A DNA stretch of 64,000 bases from Dryomyza anilis (GCA_951804985.1 OX638136.1:1196001-1260000), one strand, 5' to 3'; shown: positions 21,165 through 32,725, counted from the first letter of the stretch. Translations and numbers: made by a program. The notes: a model not told the origin generated them from the sequence alone.

Positions 21165-21461
21165 TTATTTAATTAAATTAATGTGTGTACTAAACCTAAT
21201 TCTTAAATATAACTTCATAAGTTTTTCAATCTTTACACAGGTAAACTTGAAGTCTGAACATTCGCAAGTATCTGGTCCGCATGTTGTTTCATTTTTAGAA
21301 CAACAACAGCATACATAGTGTTTACCATTGATTGAATGCACCTGTTCCATATGCTGATATTGTTTTAAAGATTCGATGTGATCTAAAATTTCCAATTTAT
21401 GATCCTCAAATAATACATTTTCAAACTCCTTTAAAAAACTTTTAACAGTCAATAGAACCAT
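21165..21461 (-). CDS. Small Cys-rich conserved Polinton protein (inner)
   Basis: 98 residues. The N-terminus has KSFLKEFENVLFEDHK, then YQHMEQVHSINGKHY, then a cysteine cluster CCCCSK-x(5)-CGPDTCEC and a C-terminal helix IEKLMKLYLRIRF. The outer element has a clear homologue at 32835-33134 with GPDTCGC. Cys spacing suggests metal binding. Presence in two diverged lineages argues for function, which I cannot name. Confidence 0.65.
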   Translation of the reverse strand: MVLLTVKSFLKEFENVLFEDHKLEILDHIESLKQYQHMEQVHSINGKHYVCCCCSKNETTCGPDTCECSDFKFTCVKIEKLMKLYLRIRFSTHINLIK

Positions 21462-21658
21462 CCTGACTGTAAATTATTTTACGTGTATCTTCGATGAAAT
21501 TCAAAACTGGACTAAAATCAATCGACCTTGCATTCAGAACTCAAGATATATATATATATAAACATAAAAAAAATAATTTTATTTTGTATATCTTTACTAT
21601 ATAATAATTTCATTATATTATGTATAATTTCACAATATTATGTAATAATTTCACAATA

Positions 21659-22174
21659 TTATACCAGAATTTCACAATATTCATTAGAACAAAAGTAGTT
21701 TTTTTCCAAGTGTACGAATATTTTAAAAACATTATTTAGAGCGCATTTGGATCGAAAATCTGGATGTTGCTGGCAATTTGTAAAGTAGTCTGGTAAATTA
21801 CCTAAACTCATATTAAGATTAATATTAATTACTTTTGAAGATACAAATCGTTCTAAGAAATCTTTTTTATGTTGTCCTACAACAAAGATAGTATTATATT
21901 TCTTAATAGATCCCAAAATATCTGATACGTTTAAATAATCGATGAATCCATCGGTCCAATTTAGTCCGTTAACATGTCTTTTACAGAACATATGTCTCCC
22001 TTTCGAAGCACTATCTAGTTCATTGTATGAATACGGAGATTTAAAAAGATAGTAGTTAGGTATTACTGAGCCTCCACTCATATACGCCAACTCTTTAATG
22101 AATACTTGGTTACCATTTCCGGTTACGTATTGAAAATCAACTATGACAGACTTCTCTTTCTCAACTGCGTTCAT
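21659..22174 (-). CDS. RNase-H/exonuclease-like family protein (tentative)
   Basis: 171 residues, ATG at 22174. The pattern VIVDFQYV...FIKELAYM, LFKSPYSYNEL, GLNWTDGFIDY, then TIFVVGQHKKDFLERF and a C/H-containing tail resembles an insect transposon/virus-associated family with an RNase-H-like exonuclease look (first strand I/V-D-F-Q). Catalytic residues beyond the first Asp are not certain. It has no counterpart in the outer element. The family assignment is from memory and tentative. Confidence 0.5.
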   Translation of the reverse strand: MNAVEKEKSVIVDFQYVTGNGNQVFIKELAYMSGGSVIPNYYLFKSPYSYNELDSASKGRHMFCKRHVNGLNWTDGFIDYLNVSDILGSIKKYNTIFVVGQHKKDFLERFVSSKVININLNMSLGNLPDYFTNCQQHPDFRSKCALNNVFKIFVHLEKNYFCSNEYCEILV

Positions 22175-22282
22175 TTTAAATTTGATGATATTTACTAACT
22201 GAACTATTTAAAAATTTTGAACTGGTTATATAGCTAGCATTTTACCAGAAATAATTTAGTGTACCTTGGTTTGTTTCAAAAG

Positions 22283-22963
22283 ATGGATCAACAGCAGGAG
22301 AATAAAAGTTTAATTCGTAATGTAAGAAAGAGACAGGAACATGAAATTATATTTGGATTGGAAAACTATATCAGTGCTAATATAAAAATTAAGTGTGGAT
22401 TTTCAACAACGCGGAACTTTAAACCAATGATATGGATTCAATGTAACAAGAAAAATTTCATTGGTTTTGAAAGAGATGAATGGATACATCTTATGGCATA
22501 CAAAGAATACATTCAATTAAAACTGGACCATCATAAGTTTCTTTCTCCAGACACAATATTAGATCATCCTACATTACATAATTTGAATTGTGAATTTAAG
22601 TATCGAAAAGGTGATAGAAGGTGTACATTGTTTTTAAAACAGAATGGACATATTGCTGAAATAGACAATGACGCCTGGACGAATATAATACGTATTGGAA
22701 TTTTTGTATCATCATTTCTTTGTTGGAATTCAATATTACAACAGCTAATTTATAATTTTTACCATAATAAGTTTATTCCAAAATGTTTTGAACTAAAAAA
22801 ATATGATGTACAATTAAATGAATTGACCGGAATTTATGATAGAGATATTAAAATAGAGTTAACTAGATTATGTTATGAAATTTCCAAAAAAATGCAAAAA
22901 CAAATAAAAAATGATGTAAAACAATATAAATTAATAACAAAATCCAAAGAGACAACTGTATAA
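22283..22963 (+). CDS. Unknown 226-residue protein (inner)
   Basis: The start is taken as the first ATG at 22283 (MDQQQENKSL). The frame is open to 22963. It has GRRxxTLFL-like beta-rich stretches, a hydrophobic segment IGIFVSSFLCWNSILQQLI and a Lys-rich C-terminal helix. I do not recognise it. It is divergent from the neighbouring minus-strand gene (108 bp apart) and upstream of integrase, from which a (TA)n tract separates it. Confidence 0.55.
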   Translation: MDQQQENKSLIRNVRKRQEHEIIFGLENYISANIKIKCGFSTTRNFKPMIWIQCNKKNFIGFERDEWIHLMAYKEYIQLKLDHHKFLSPDTILDHPTLHNLNCEFKYRKGDRRCTLFLKQNGHIAEIDNDAWTNIIRIGIFVSSFLCWNSILQQLIYNFYHNKFIPKCFELKKYDVQLNELTGIYDRDIKIELTRLCYEISKKMQKQIKNDVKQYKLITKSKETTV

Positions 22964-22992
22964 ATATAAAATAAATTCTATTTTTTAAAACA

Positions 22993-22997
<5 letters not shown>

Positions 22998-23064
<67 letters not shown>
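22998..23064. repeat. (TA)n microsatellite before inner integrase
   Basis: An uninterrupted TA run fills the gap between the 226-residue ORF and the integrase ATG at 23066. It could have expanded from a TATA-like promoter region. Confidence 0.9.
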
Positions 23065-23065
<1 letters not shown>

Positions 23066-23067
<2 letters not shown>

Positions 23068-23999
23068 GTCTAAGCAAGCAGTAGTAAATGAAATTCATAG
23101 ATCAGCTAGAAAAAATTTCCCTAGAAGAAGATTTATACAAAAAGGTTTAAACGATACATGGCAAATTGATTTGGTAGAAATGATTCCGTATCAATCCCTA
23201 AATAATGGTTACAAATACTTACTTACTGTTATAGATACTTTTTCTAAGTTTGCATATGGCATTCCAGTAAAAACAAAAAAATCGCAAGACGTCACTTCAG
23301 CAATGTCAATCATATTAAACAATTCAAAAGTTTCACCGAAAAATATTCAATCTGATCAGGGAAAAGAGTTTTTTAATAAAGAATTCAAAAGTCTAATGAA
23401 TCAATATAATATTAATCATTATCATACGTATGAAAGCGTCTATATGTGAAAGGTTTAATAGAACACTAAAAAGTAAAATGTGGAAAATGTTTAGTATGGA
23501 AGGCAACTATAAATGGATTAATTCTATAGAAAAATTGTTAAATGAATACAACACCACTTGGCATAGAATAAAAATGAAACCAATTGAAATAACTAAAAGA
23601 AATGAAAAAATGTTGTTTAAATCAGTTTATAATTTTCCTAAAGTATTTCCTAAGCCTAAATTTTATATAGACGATCACGTTAGAATAAGTAAATATAAGG
23701 GTATATTTTTTAAGGGATATGAACCAAATTGGTCTACAGAAATATTTACTATTCACGTGGTCAACATAACAAAACCAGTGACTAATATTTTAAAAGATTA
23801 TAAGGGAAATATAATTCAAGGTTCATTTTATGAATATGAACTTCAAAGAGTTGGAGATAAAGATTCATATCTCATTGAAAAAATTTTGAAATGGAAAGGG
23901 AATAAAGTATTTGTTAAATGGCTAGGATTTGATGACACTCATAATACCTGGATTAAAAAAATCAGTTGCTTATATAAAAAAGAAATGATAATGGTATAA
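23066..23999 (+). pseudogene. Polinton integrase with chromodomain (inner)
   Basis: ATG at 23066. HRSARKNFPRRRFIQKG, first Asp WQIDLVEM, second Asp QSDQGKEFF, Glu in CERFNRTLK; thus the DDE triad is present. The C-terminus has an SH3-like VRISKYKGIF segment and a chromodomain (EKILKWKGNKVFVKWLGF...WIKK). A deletion near 23430-23445 shifts the frame just before the catalytic Glu (YHTY then MKASI), so the protein would be truncated. Catalytic residues are better kept than in the outer copy. Confidence 0.9.
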
Positions 24000-24083
24000 A
24001 AAGATCTATCAGTAGAAATATTAATCATTTTGTAATTGCCTATTACGAAGGCATCATATAGAATACTGATATTAATAAACAAA

Positions 24084-24227
24084 ATGGATTGGTTTAGAAA
24101 AGGATATAAACGCTTGCTTTACTGCAACTATTGTGGTAGTAATGAGCACAAAGTCGATCAATGTAGGAAAAAGAAATATGATGATCTTCATAAGGAGAAA
24201 GAGAATAAAAAACCGAAGAATACCTAA
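24084..24227 (+). CDS. 47-residue CCHC zinc-knuckle protein
   Basis: From ATG 24084: MDWFRKGYKRLLY then CNYCGSNEHKVDQC, a perfect C-x2-C-x4-H-x4-C knuckle, then a Lys-rich tail. It lies 84 bp after the integrase stop on the same strand. CCHC knuckles bind nucleic acid in retroviral nucleocapsids and some hosts' proteins. No equivalent was seen in the outer element. Small size lowers confidence, but the knuckle is unambiguous. Confidence 0.6.
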   Translation: MDWFRKGYKRLLYCNYCGSNEHKVDQCRKKKYDDLHKEKENKKPKNT

Positions 24228-24434
24228 AAAACAAATTATTTCTTTTTTTCATTTGAATCCACCACCTGTGAAATAAATATATAAAAAAACAACACTTTTT
24301 TGTTTTCTTTTATTTTGGTTTTTTATTAAATGTATATTGTCATCAATAAAATAGTACAAATATAATTTACAAAAACGGATATGAACGTATATTTAATTAA
24401 AATTATTTCTTATTTATATAGTTATACAATTATA

Positions 24435-24438
<4 letters not shown>

Positions 24439-24481
<43 letters not shown>
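24439..24481. repeat. (TA)n tract between CCHC gene and polB
   Basis: An uninterrupted TA dinucleotide run directly downstream of the polB stop codon (minus strand) in the convergent intergenic gap 24228-24490, which otherwise holds no gene. Confidence 0.85.
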
Positions 24482-24485
<4 letters not shown>

Positions 24486-24490
24486 GTTAT

Positions 24491-27400
24491 TTACATAGAA
24501 TTTAAAGTATCGGATATTTTGTAGTGACCCCATGCTAATGTAGATATTCCATCAGGTAATATATTCCGTTTATCGTCTTTGTAATTAAGGCTGATTTTAT
24601 TAGATATTTCTGTATAAAGCTGATGAGATCTACTTCTAATAACCCTCTGTTGCCCATAGAATGTTTTTTTGGTTCTAATACACTCTACATAGTCGCTATA
24701 GTCAATATTTCTTACTATTGAATTTTTAACACCTTTTAACTTTTTAACAGTTTCGTCTTCAACTATGTACGCATATGCCTTTGCTTTCAATCCTGCGAAG
24801 TCAGTCATTATCCGACCAGCATTTTCATCTTCCATTAGACCCAAAACTTTTTTATTTTGAGGCTTAATATTGAACTGATTATTTTCATTGTAGTCTGATG
24901 TATCGAAATGCAATGGATTTGATTTTATTATATCGTAAATATCATCAGAAGATGATAGCACAAAACTATCTGTATCCATATATATGGCTTCGATGTTTTT
25001 ACTTTTATTCTTCAAAAAATTATAATAAAAATCATACATCAGCCACTTTGAATGTTCTAAAACCACTACGCCTACATAAATTGGTTTGACGTAACAAATC
25101 TCTAATTTTGTCAACTCAATTCCGACTAATTCATCACTAAAAATTTCAATACTATGAAAATTTGACTTAGCTATAAGCTGTCTATACCCCTCAGAATTTA
25201 GTCGATTTTGATAATGCGTTAGTAATTTAACATCCCTTCGCTTTTCAACATTTTCCATAATTTTTCCATACACCGCGTTATTCATTAATTTATAGAAATT
25301 TTTCTCAAATTCATTACTAGCGGTCTTTCTTTTTTTTGTATTTAAGTTGATGTACGGTTCCAACCACGAACTTTGTTTAAATGTTAAATCACGATGAATT
25401 TTCTTCAAAATTAATCCATGTTGTAAACATAATTGCAAGTTTTTTAGATGAATTATATATTTTTCTTTATCGTGAGGGTCGGCAATTAGTTTATTGTTTT
25501 TTCCTCCGATGGGAATTTTATTTTCCGGACAAAACGGTAAGCAATTATGACTATCATGAATGTAATTGGGATATACTAGATCTACTTCTAGTATATATCC
25601 ATTAGAATCATTACAAGATAGTGTATAAAAATCTATTTCTGCAATTTCTGTGTCTGTCAAAAATTTAAAATCAGAGAGTGGGAGTTTTTGCGACATTGCC
25701 CATCCATATAAATTATTCGCATCTACATAGGCCAAATAATTTTCTTTTTTACTGGTGTTAAATTCAGCTGTCAAATATTTATTATTAGCTTTTGAAATTC
25801 TGTGAGTACATTGAGTTAAACCGCCACGACGCACTCCTACTTTTAGAAAATTGTGAATTTCAACATCGCTATTTAATTCTAATTCTACCTTTGTTAGCTT
25901 TAGCATTGCATCCCAAGACCCCAAGACAGAGAAGGAGCTGTGACATAATTGCACGGATCTAAATTATAATTTTTTTTACATATGTTTCTAAAGTTTTCAA
26001 AAACATCTGCTAAGATCAGTACATCACTTTCCAAATATAATAGCATATATTCTCGTAACGTCTTACAGTTAAATGTATTCCACACTTTTTGAGCGAATGC
26101 ATAGTCTTCATTAGTACACGCCCTGTCGTCTAATGAATTATAAAATTTGTCTATTGTAGGCAAAGTGATGTCATTTAAAACGTCAAAACTACTCAAATAA
26201 TCATAAGGAAATACCCCCTTCCTCCTCAAAAGATCAAATTTATCTACATTAGCATGCTCATGTTTTAACAATTTAAAATTTTCTTTATTCATATATGAGG
26301 CTAATTTTTCGAAACTAGAATTTAGAAACCTATTTCAATCTATAAAATTATTATTAAATCTAAGATTTTTCCCATTCATAATTTTTTTTGTTATTGCAAT
26401 ATACAATTCTTTATTACATGGGATAGCTTTTAAATTACCACCCAATTTTTTCTGTTATTTTATGAAAAATAACAGGAAAAAAAGGATATCTAAAATTAAA
26501 GGTTTTCTTACATTTTTCATGAATTGGTCCCACGTATTCACCAGTAAAAAAATTGTAAAATGTCCGTCGTTCAGCATCTTGTATTTGCTTCTCGCACGCC
26601 CAACATTCAGCCAGATCCTGATACATTTCATCAAGGGGCGAAAGATTGCACTGCTCCTGAGCTGGTTTTATCCAATATTTTTGATGGAGAATATTCAGTT
26701 TACTTTCTAATCCATCGATGAATTTTTCGACGCAATCCTTTCCTAGAAAAAAAAATGGAATAGTTTAATGACAGTTCTTTTTAATTTTTATATTATATTT
26801 TAATTACCTTCATATGTAAAACGTTCATTTAATTCTGAATTAAATGTATGACATACGTAAAAGGAAACCGCACAGGCTTGATGTTGTTTTACTTTTGTTG
26901 TAGTTGGGTTCTCAGTGCTTGGCATAGTGTTGTGATAAGGTACCAACACTGCTTCCATATCCGCATATACTACTACCGGAGGAGACATTTGTTTTTCAAA
27001 CCGCTGAAACTTCACAACAGTTCCATATTCAGGAAATCTTGCTGACACTTTTCCACATTATTTTTGGTTGTGTTTTTTGGAATCAGTGAAATAATAGCTC
27101 AAGCAAAAATCACAAAATTGTCCGGCTTTATGACTTCGTGTAAATTGTTTTTTAATGAGTCGTTCCATTTCTCTTATGAGACAATAATGAAAAATAGTTG
27201 ACTCATTATTTTGAATCATCAACATATTTATATGGAAACTTCGCACAGCTTTAGTTGCTCTAGATGGTCCAATTATTTCAGATTTACGTTCCTTAATCCC
27301 AGATTTATCTTTGATTTCATACACATTTATACTAAATTGTGTATTGTTTTTTTCAAATATTTAAATATCCTTTATCATTGTTGGAAAATTCATATCTGAA

Positions 27401-28439
27401 AAATCAATGATAAAACCTCTATATCGAATTTTATCGGAGCTTATATCATTGATTTTATAATACTGTGGATTAATTAAATTACACATTCTTTCTGGCCGGT
27501 CAACTTTGCTAGCTATTGCGGCGAGTACAGCCCATTTAAAGCAGTACACATCATAATTTTTTACATTTGTTGTTGCTGCTTTTGCATTTATGTCAGCTGG
27601 TAAAGAAATATACGATCCTACTGGTATGTGTTGCAATTTCAGAATTTTGGATTCTAAGAATTTAAATTCTGCTATAGCCCATCCGCTGTCCTTCTCCTGA
27701 AATTCACTGGTCTGTTTAATTAATTCATCCAAAAATGCATTTAACACTGAATCAATTTCGTCTATATTATATATGCATACAAACGGAATTGAGAAATGTT
27801 TGATTGTCATAACCATTTCTTCATTATTGGTTTTGACATATTCTCCATATAGAACCACATTCATTTTTATTGATTCAAACTCAATAATATTAGTTTGAAC
27901 AATATTTTTTAAAAAGCCTTTCAAATCATTATAAAATTTTTCAACGCAAATTTCATTTTTTAAATTGCTGACAATTTTATAATGACGGCATACCCTGTTA
28001 TTTCGGGGTGATATTAGAAAAACATTTTCACTAATAAATGTTGCAGCTTTCTTCGTCCTTAAATGCATTTTAAAACGATTCACCGGAATGCTAATGTGAC
28101 AAATAGAGCAATATTTGTCCTCAAATATTATTCCTCTCCTTTTGGGTTGGTTAGTAAGTGGAGCAGCATTTCTCTTATTTATATTAGGTGATGATGGTTG
28201 GTTGCATCTAATTTCATCTTCATCATCAGAGATACTTATAATGCTTGAATTTTGTAGCCTGCTTGGTGCTGCTTGGTGTCTTGTTGGTGCGGCTGCATGA
28301 TGCATGCTTGGTGCATGCTTGGTGCAGCTTGTTGTCTGATAGATACTACTGCATGATGTATGCTTGGTGCTGCTTGGTGGCTGCTAGGTGCTGCCCTGCG
28401 AGCGTCATAGTCCCTGAATGCCAATTTCTCGCAATTCAT
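24491..28439 (-). pseudogene. polB: Protein-primed DNA polymerase B of inner Polinton
   Basis: Minus-strand gene. The first part (28439-28136) lies in the right TIR and has the Ala/His/Gln linker but lacks the zinc finger. Exonuclease motif YADMEA near 26970; motif A YVDANNLYGWAMS; motif B KLMNNAVYGKIMEN; motif C YMDTDS. An intron (26743-26807) sits at the same codon as in the outer gene. Lesions: an 11-bp duplication near 28315, in-frame TAA at 27361 and 27058, a stop/deletion zone at 26300-26460, and a short tandem duplication frameshift near 25915. The downstream 487-residue polymerase frame is open. Confidence 0.9.
26743..26807 (-). other. Spliceosomal intron in inner polB
   Basis: Donor GTAATT at 26807, acceptor TTTTCTAG ending at 26743. 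Splicing joins a Gly codon split G|GA to give YEG-KDC, the same position and phase as the outer intron. Confidence 0.8.
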
Positions 28440-29799
28440 GTTGGTATTCTCTCAACCCTAAATTAAAAAAAAACAAAAACCATTCAATAACAATTTTATG
28501 ACGGTTGCATTTACCTTTGTTCTATTGTAATAACTAAAAAAGGTCAATATAAAAAGATCCCACACTGCGACAAACAGGTGCACATTAAATTGACAGTTCG
28601 GTTTCGAACATTTTATGACAGGTTCAAGGATCATGTTTGTTCTTGAAAACGATCAATAGAAAAATAAATAGAAAACCTTTTTATTATCTTTTTTAATGAC
28701 GTCATAAACTAGAAATTTAATGACGGTTGCATTTACCTTTGTTCTATTGTAATAACTAAAAAAGGTCAATATAAAAACGATCCCACACTGCGACAGACAC
28801 GTTCACATTAAATTGACAGTTCAGTTTCGGACATTTTATGACAGGTTCAAGGATCATGTTTGTTCTTGAAAACGATCAATAGAAAAATCAAGAGAAAACC
28901 TTTTTATTATCTTTCGTAAACTAGAAATTTTATGACGGTTGCATTTACCTTTGCTCTAACTAAAAAAGGCCAATATAAAAAACTATCCCATATTTTTATT
29001 TCGGTTGCATGAACCTTTGTTCTAACTAAAAATGGTAATATAAAAAAAAACGATCCCACCCTCTGATATAATTAAAAAGGTCAACATAAACAATATCCCA
29101 CAATCTTCAAGTACCTGCGATACGTATACATGATTTTTTTCTCTGCATCTCTTGCAGACTCTCGCAAAAATACTGATCCCTCTCCGAGCATTTGCAGGCT
29201 CTCGCAAAAACACTGATCCCTCTCCGATCATTTGCAGACTCTCGCAAAAACACTGATAGCTCTCTGAGTCTTTGCAGACACTTGCCAAAACACTGATCCC
29301 ACCCAATGCTTATACCTGAACCTGAAGCATGTATTCTTCAATCGAAAACTGTATGATACTAGTCTATAAAACTGATCCCATACATTACATGATACCAACA
29401 ACAGCAAAATAAAAATTCCAACATGAATTCCAACTAGTAATCCCAAAATTATTCTAATAGGAATTCCAGCAAGTATATAAAAATACCAACATGAATTCCA
29501 ACTAGTAATCCCAAATTATTCTAATAGGAATTCCAGCAAGTATTCTAACAAGTATTCCAATAGGAATTCCAGCAAGTATTCTAACAAGTATTCAAATAGG
29601 AATTCCAGCAATAGATAGGGTCCCCTATCTCTACTACTGCCTGCGGCGCTCTTTTTTGCCTGCGGCGCTCTTTAGGTCTACAATTGGATTGGATATCACA
29701 GTTAGAAGCCCAGTAGAATCCAACTAGATTCTCCAACTTCCAATTGGATCCAATTGGAAGTTGGGGCCAGATGCGAGGGGGTCCCCTATCTATACTACT
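28136..29799. repeat. Right TIR of inner Polinton
   Basis: Inverse of 13366-15196. It lacks about 300 bp present on the left (between the TTTAATTTAGGG block and the GCGAGAAATTGG block) and has a tandem duplication of a roughly 220-bp segment (AAAACCTTTTTATTATCTTT near 28672 and 28894) present once on the left. The outermost part is GTCCCCTATCTATACTACT. Confidence 0.88.
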
Positions 29800-29805
29800 C
29801 ATATG
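29800..29805. other. Target site duplication, right copy (CATATG)
   Basis: Identical to 13360-13365. It directly follows the right terminus of the inner Polinton, and the outer integrase reading frame resumes here. Confidence 0.92.
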
Positions 29806-30065
29806 AATCCAATTGGTCCAATAAGGTATTCAAAATATATAAAATAAAGATCACAAATCCAATTACATATCAATTAATTGATTATCAAGGAGAATTAATA
29901 AAAGGAGGATTTTATGAAGAAGAATTACTTAAAACAGAAACATCAAATACTTATCTAGTTGAAAAGGTTATAAAAAGAAAAAAGGATATGGTATATGTCA
30001 AATGGTTCAGTTTTGGAAGTGAACATAATTCATGGATCAATAAAATCGATTTATTAACTAAGTAA
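29806..30065 (+). pseudogene. Outer integrase, 3' part with chromodomain
   Basis: The frame resumes SNWSNKVFKIYKIKITNP and ends with a chromodomain-like EKVIKRKKDMVYVKWFSF...SWINKI. It aligns with the C-terminus of the inner integrase (PNWSTEIFTIHVVNITKP). The block is in register with the 5' part once the nested element and one CATATG are discounted. Confidence 0.88.
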
Positions 30066-30168
30066 ACTTTATTTAATTAATTATAATTATGTTGTTCAAA
30101 TATTTATATAAATAAAGTGATTTTTAATAAAAAACTAGCATTCTTATTAAAACATTTGAAAATAAAAG

Positions 30169-31086
30169 ATGGGTGATTCCAGTTTTTATGTTACTTTATT
30201 AAGTAATAATTCCGCAAATATCTATGAAAATACTACATTTACAAATTTATTAAAACAATCTTTGATTTTAAATGAAAACTGGGTTGTAGGTTTAACAGAA
30301 ATTTCATTTCAACTTGTTAATAACCCATCTACATTTGAAGTATCTCGAAATTTGAATAAAAGGGATATTTTGAAATCAACTTTAAAGTTAAATAAAAGTA
30401 ATATCAAAAATGTAAATAGTGACCTAAAAGTACATAAAAAAAATAAATACTATCCCTATCACATATTTAAATTTCATGGACAAAATAAATCAAGCTATCA
30501 CAATAGAGAAGAAAAACCACAAATTGCAGAAAATCAACTCAATGGCAATTCTAATCCTGAGACAGTTGTAATAAAAAAAAAAAAAAAATAAAGATGAGTT
30601 GAATATCGATAACAAAAAAGATAAAAGTTTAAAATTAGTAACTGAAAAATTAGACATTCAAGATAGTATAAATGAAAACCCTGAGTTGGTTGGCGTAAAA
30701 GCAGTATTAATAGACACTTTGTATCGGAGAATACAATACTTAAAATGTTAGATGTTATATCGAATTCTTATGAAAAATTTAATTCGCATACAAGTTATAA
30801 ATTTAGATCTAGCGAGCTATACAACCTAGTGTTTGTGTACACAGACATTATTAAACCCAGATATGTAGGCGATCAAAAAATAAAATGCTTAAAAATATTT
30901 CCATGTTTAAATGAAATAAATTATATTCACTTTAAAAATATTGAATATTATCCATTGGAATCTTCAAATATAAATAATATTTCTATAATGATACGAGATG
31001 ATGAAGGAAAAAAAATAAATATTATGTCGAATGAAATCCCCGTTTATTGCACATTACATTTTCGTAATATAAAAGAAGCTTCATAA
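30169..31086 (+). pseudogene. Penton-like minor capsid protein (outer)
   Basis: From ATG 30169: SFYVTLLSNNSANIY, WVVGLTEISF, a long Lys/Asn-rich insert absent from the inner homologue, then VFVYTDIIKPRYVGD, EYYPLE and IPVYCTLHFRN. Frameshifts occur at a poly-A run near 30577-30590 and again near 30735. It lies 100 bp downstream of the integrase end on the same strand. Confidence 0.78.
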
Positions 31087-31115
31087 GTTGTACTGATATC
31101 ATTTATATGTAAACC

Positions 31116-31538
31116 ATGGACAAGATTTATTCTGAGTACTATCTTAATCAATCCGGAACAAATTTGGATAATATAGGAGATATATAACATTCTCCTAGAA
31201 TTGTTCAATATGGTTGTGGAATTGGTTCATTTTTTTCGGCCTTGTATACACATCTAAAACCTCTAATGAAAACTGGATTAAATGCTTTAAAAAATCATTC
31301 ACTCGAAATTGGAAAATCAGTTTTGGAAGAGTTAGGTACTAAACCTATAAAAACTATATTAACTGAACAGGGTAAAAAGGCTGTTCGAAATTTAAAAGAA
31401 AAAGTTATTAGCAAAATTAGAAATATACAAGATGGGAATGGAAAACGTATAAAATTCAAACGACTAAAGAAAAAAGATCATATGAAAACTAAACGTTCTA
31501 GAAGAAGGAAGTTTACTGATATATTTGGCAACTGTTAA
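31116..31538 (+). pseudogene. pVI-like basic virion protein (outer)
   Basis: ATG at 31116 (MDKIYSEYYLNQSG) aligned with the inner MEQLYTQYYLNQSG. Codon 24 is a TAA at 31185. Downstream, GCGIGSFFSALYTHLKPL, LNALKNHSLEIGKSV, TEQGKKAVRNLKEK and a basic tail KTKRSRRRKF continue in the same frame. Apart from the one nonsense codon the gene is complete. Confidence 0.72.
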
Positions 31539-31545
31539 TGTATTT

Positions 31546-32725
31546 ATGATGGCAGGATTTATTGAATGTATGAAAAGTGAATTAGATCTTTTTGAGTCAC
31601 CACCTGTACAAACTAGCATAATTAAAACAGAGGAGGTATCATATAGTCCAATAGCAACAATTGACAACTCTACTACAATAGAATTTCTTTCACTCGGAAA
31701 TGGTGAAACATATCGTGATCTAAGTGGTGTTTATTTACGATTAATTGTAGAAATTAATGGAAGTGGAGGAGTTATAAACAATTTACTTCATTCATTATTT
31801 CGGAGCTGTAGTGTTCATTTAAATAATAGAAATGTATCGCAATCTGATAATAATTATCACTATAGATCTTATATTGAAACATTATTAAAGTATGGAAATG
31901 ATGCTAAATCTTCACATCTTGAATCATGCGGATATAAAAAAAAATAATTCAATAGTTGAGAATGAAAATCCAGGTAGCTAGACGAAAGAAAACATTTAAA
32001 AATGGAGAACGAGTTGAATTGATTGGAAAACTTCATGCAGATATATTTAAACAATCTAAATATCTTCTTAATAATGTGGATCTTAAAGTAACCCTTAATA
32101 TGGAGAAACCTTCTTTTTATATACTAGAAGATTCCAAATCTGGAATTCATGAAGCTAACTTATACATTAATCACCTTACCATTAATAGTAATATTTTAAT
32201 GGCACATCATAATGTTTTACAAAGTAGAAATGCTATTTATCCATATAAAAAAGTTGAAATCAAGACATTCACTATTCACCCCGGCAATCATTCTCTACTG
32301 TTAGATAATGTTATAACTGGACAACTTCCAAATTTCTAATATTTGGTATGGTAACTAATAAAGCATATACTGGTCATCGTTCGGAAAATCCGTATAACTT
32401 TCGCCATTTCAATTTACAAAGATTTAATTTAGTTGTAAATGGAGTACAAGTACCAGCACAGCCGATTGAATTTGATTATAAACATGGACGTATAAGTACA
32501 AGGGGATATCAAACCTTATTTAAAGGTACTGGCATACATTACTTTGATAAGGGACATCAAATAACTAAAGAATTATTTGATAACGGATATTTCTTACTTG
32601 CATTTGATTTAACACCAGATCATAACAATAATTATTTTGATATATATAATTTATATATTAATGATATTTTAGCTGTACATTATTTTAAAAGTATTTTTAA
32701 GTTTCCTATAATAAAAAATAAATAA
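31546..32725 (+). pseudogene. Double-jelly-roll major capsid protein (outer)
   Basis: Start near 31546 (MMAGFIECMKSELDLFE). Conserved blocks: GNGETYRDLSGVYLRL, NAIYPYKKVEIKTF, GNHSLLLDNVITGQLPN, KAYTGHRSENPYNFRHFNLQ, NGVQVPAQP, GIHYFDKGHQITKELFDNG. Breaks are at a poly-A run and stops near 31940-32000 and a small deletion near 32337. The C-terminus after PDHNNNYFDIY differs from the inner homologue and ends early. Confidence 0.85.

Larger units (their letters stand above)
13366..29799. mobile_element. Inner Polinton/Maverick, 16,434 bp
   Basis: Bounded by AGTAGTATAGATAGGGG and its inverse, with CATATG duplicated outside. Gene order: finger/acidic protein(+), OB-like(+), protease(-), major capsid(-), pVI-like(-), penton-like(-), basic protein(-), ATPase(-), Cys-rich(-), RNase-H-like(-), unknown 226 aa(+), integrase(+), CCHC protein(+), polB(-). 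It is inserted in the outer integrase gene and is therefore younger. Several genes have small frameshifts or stops, so this copy is also defective, but ATPase, protease and penton-like frames are open. Confidence 0.95.
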
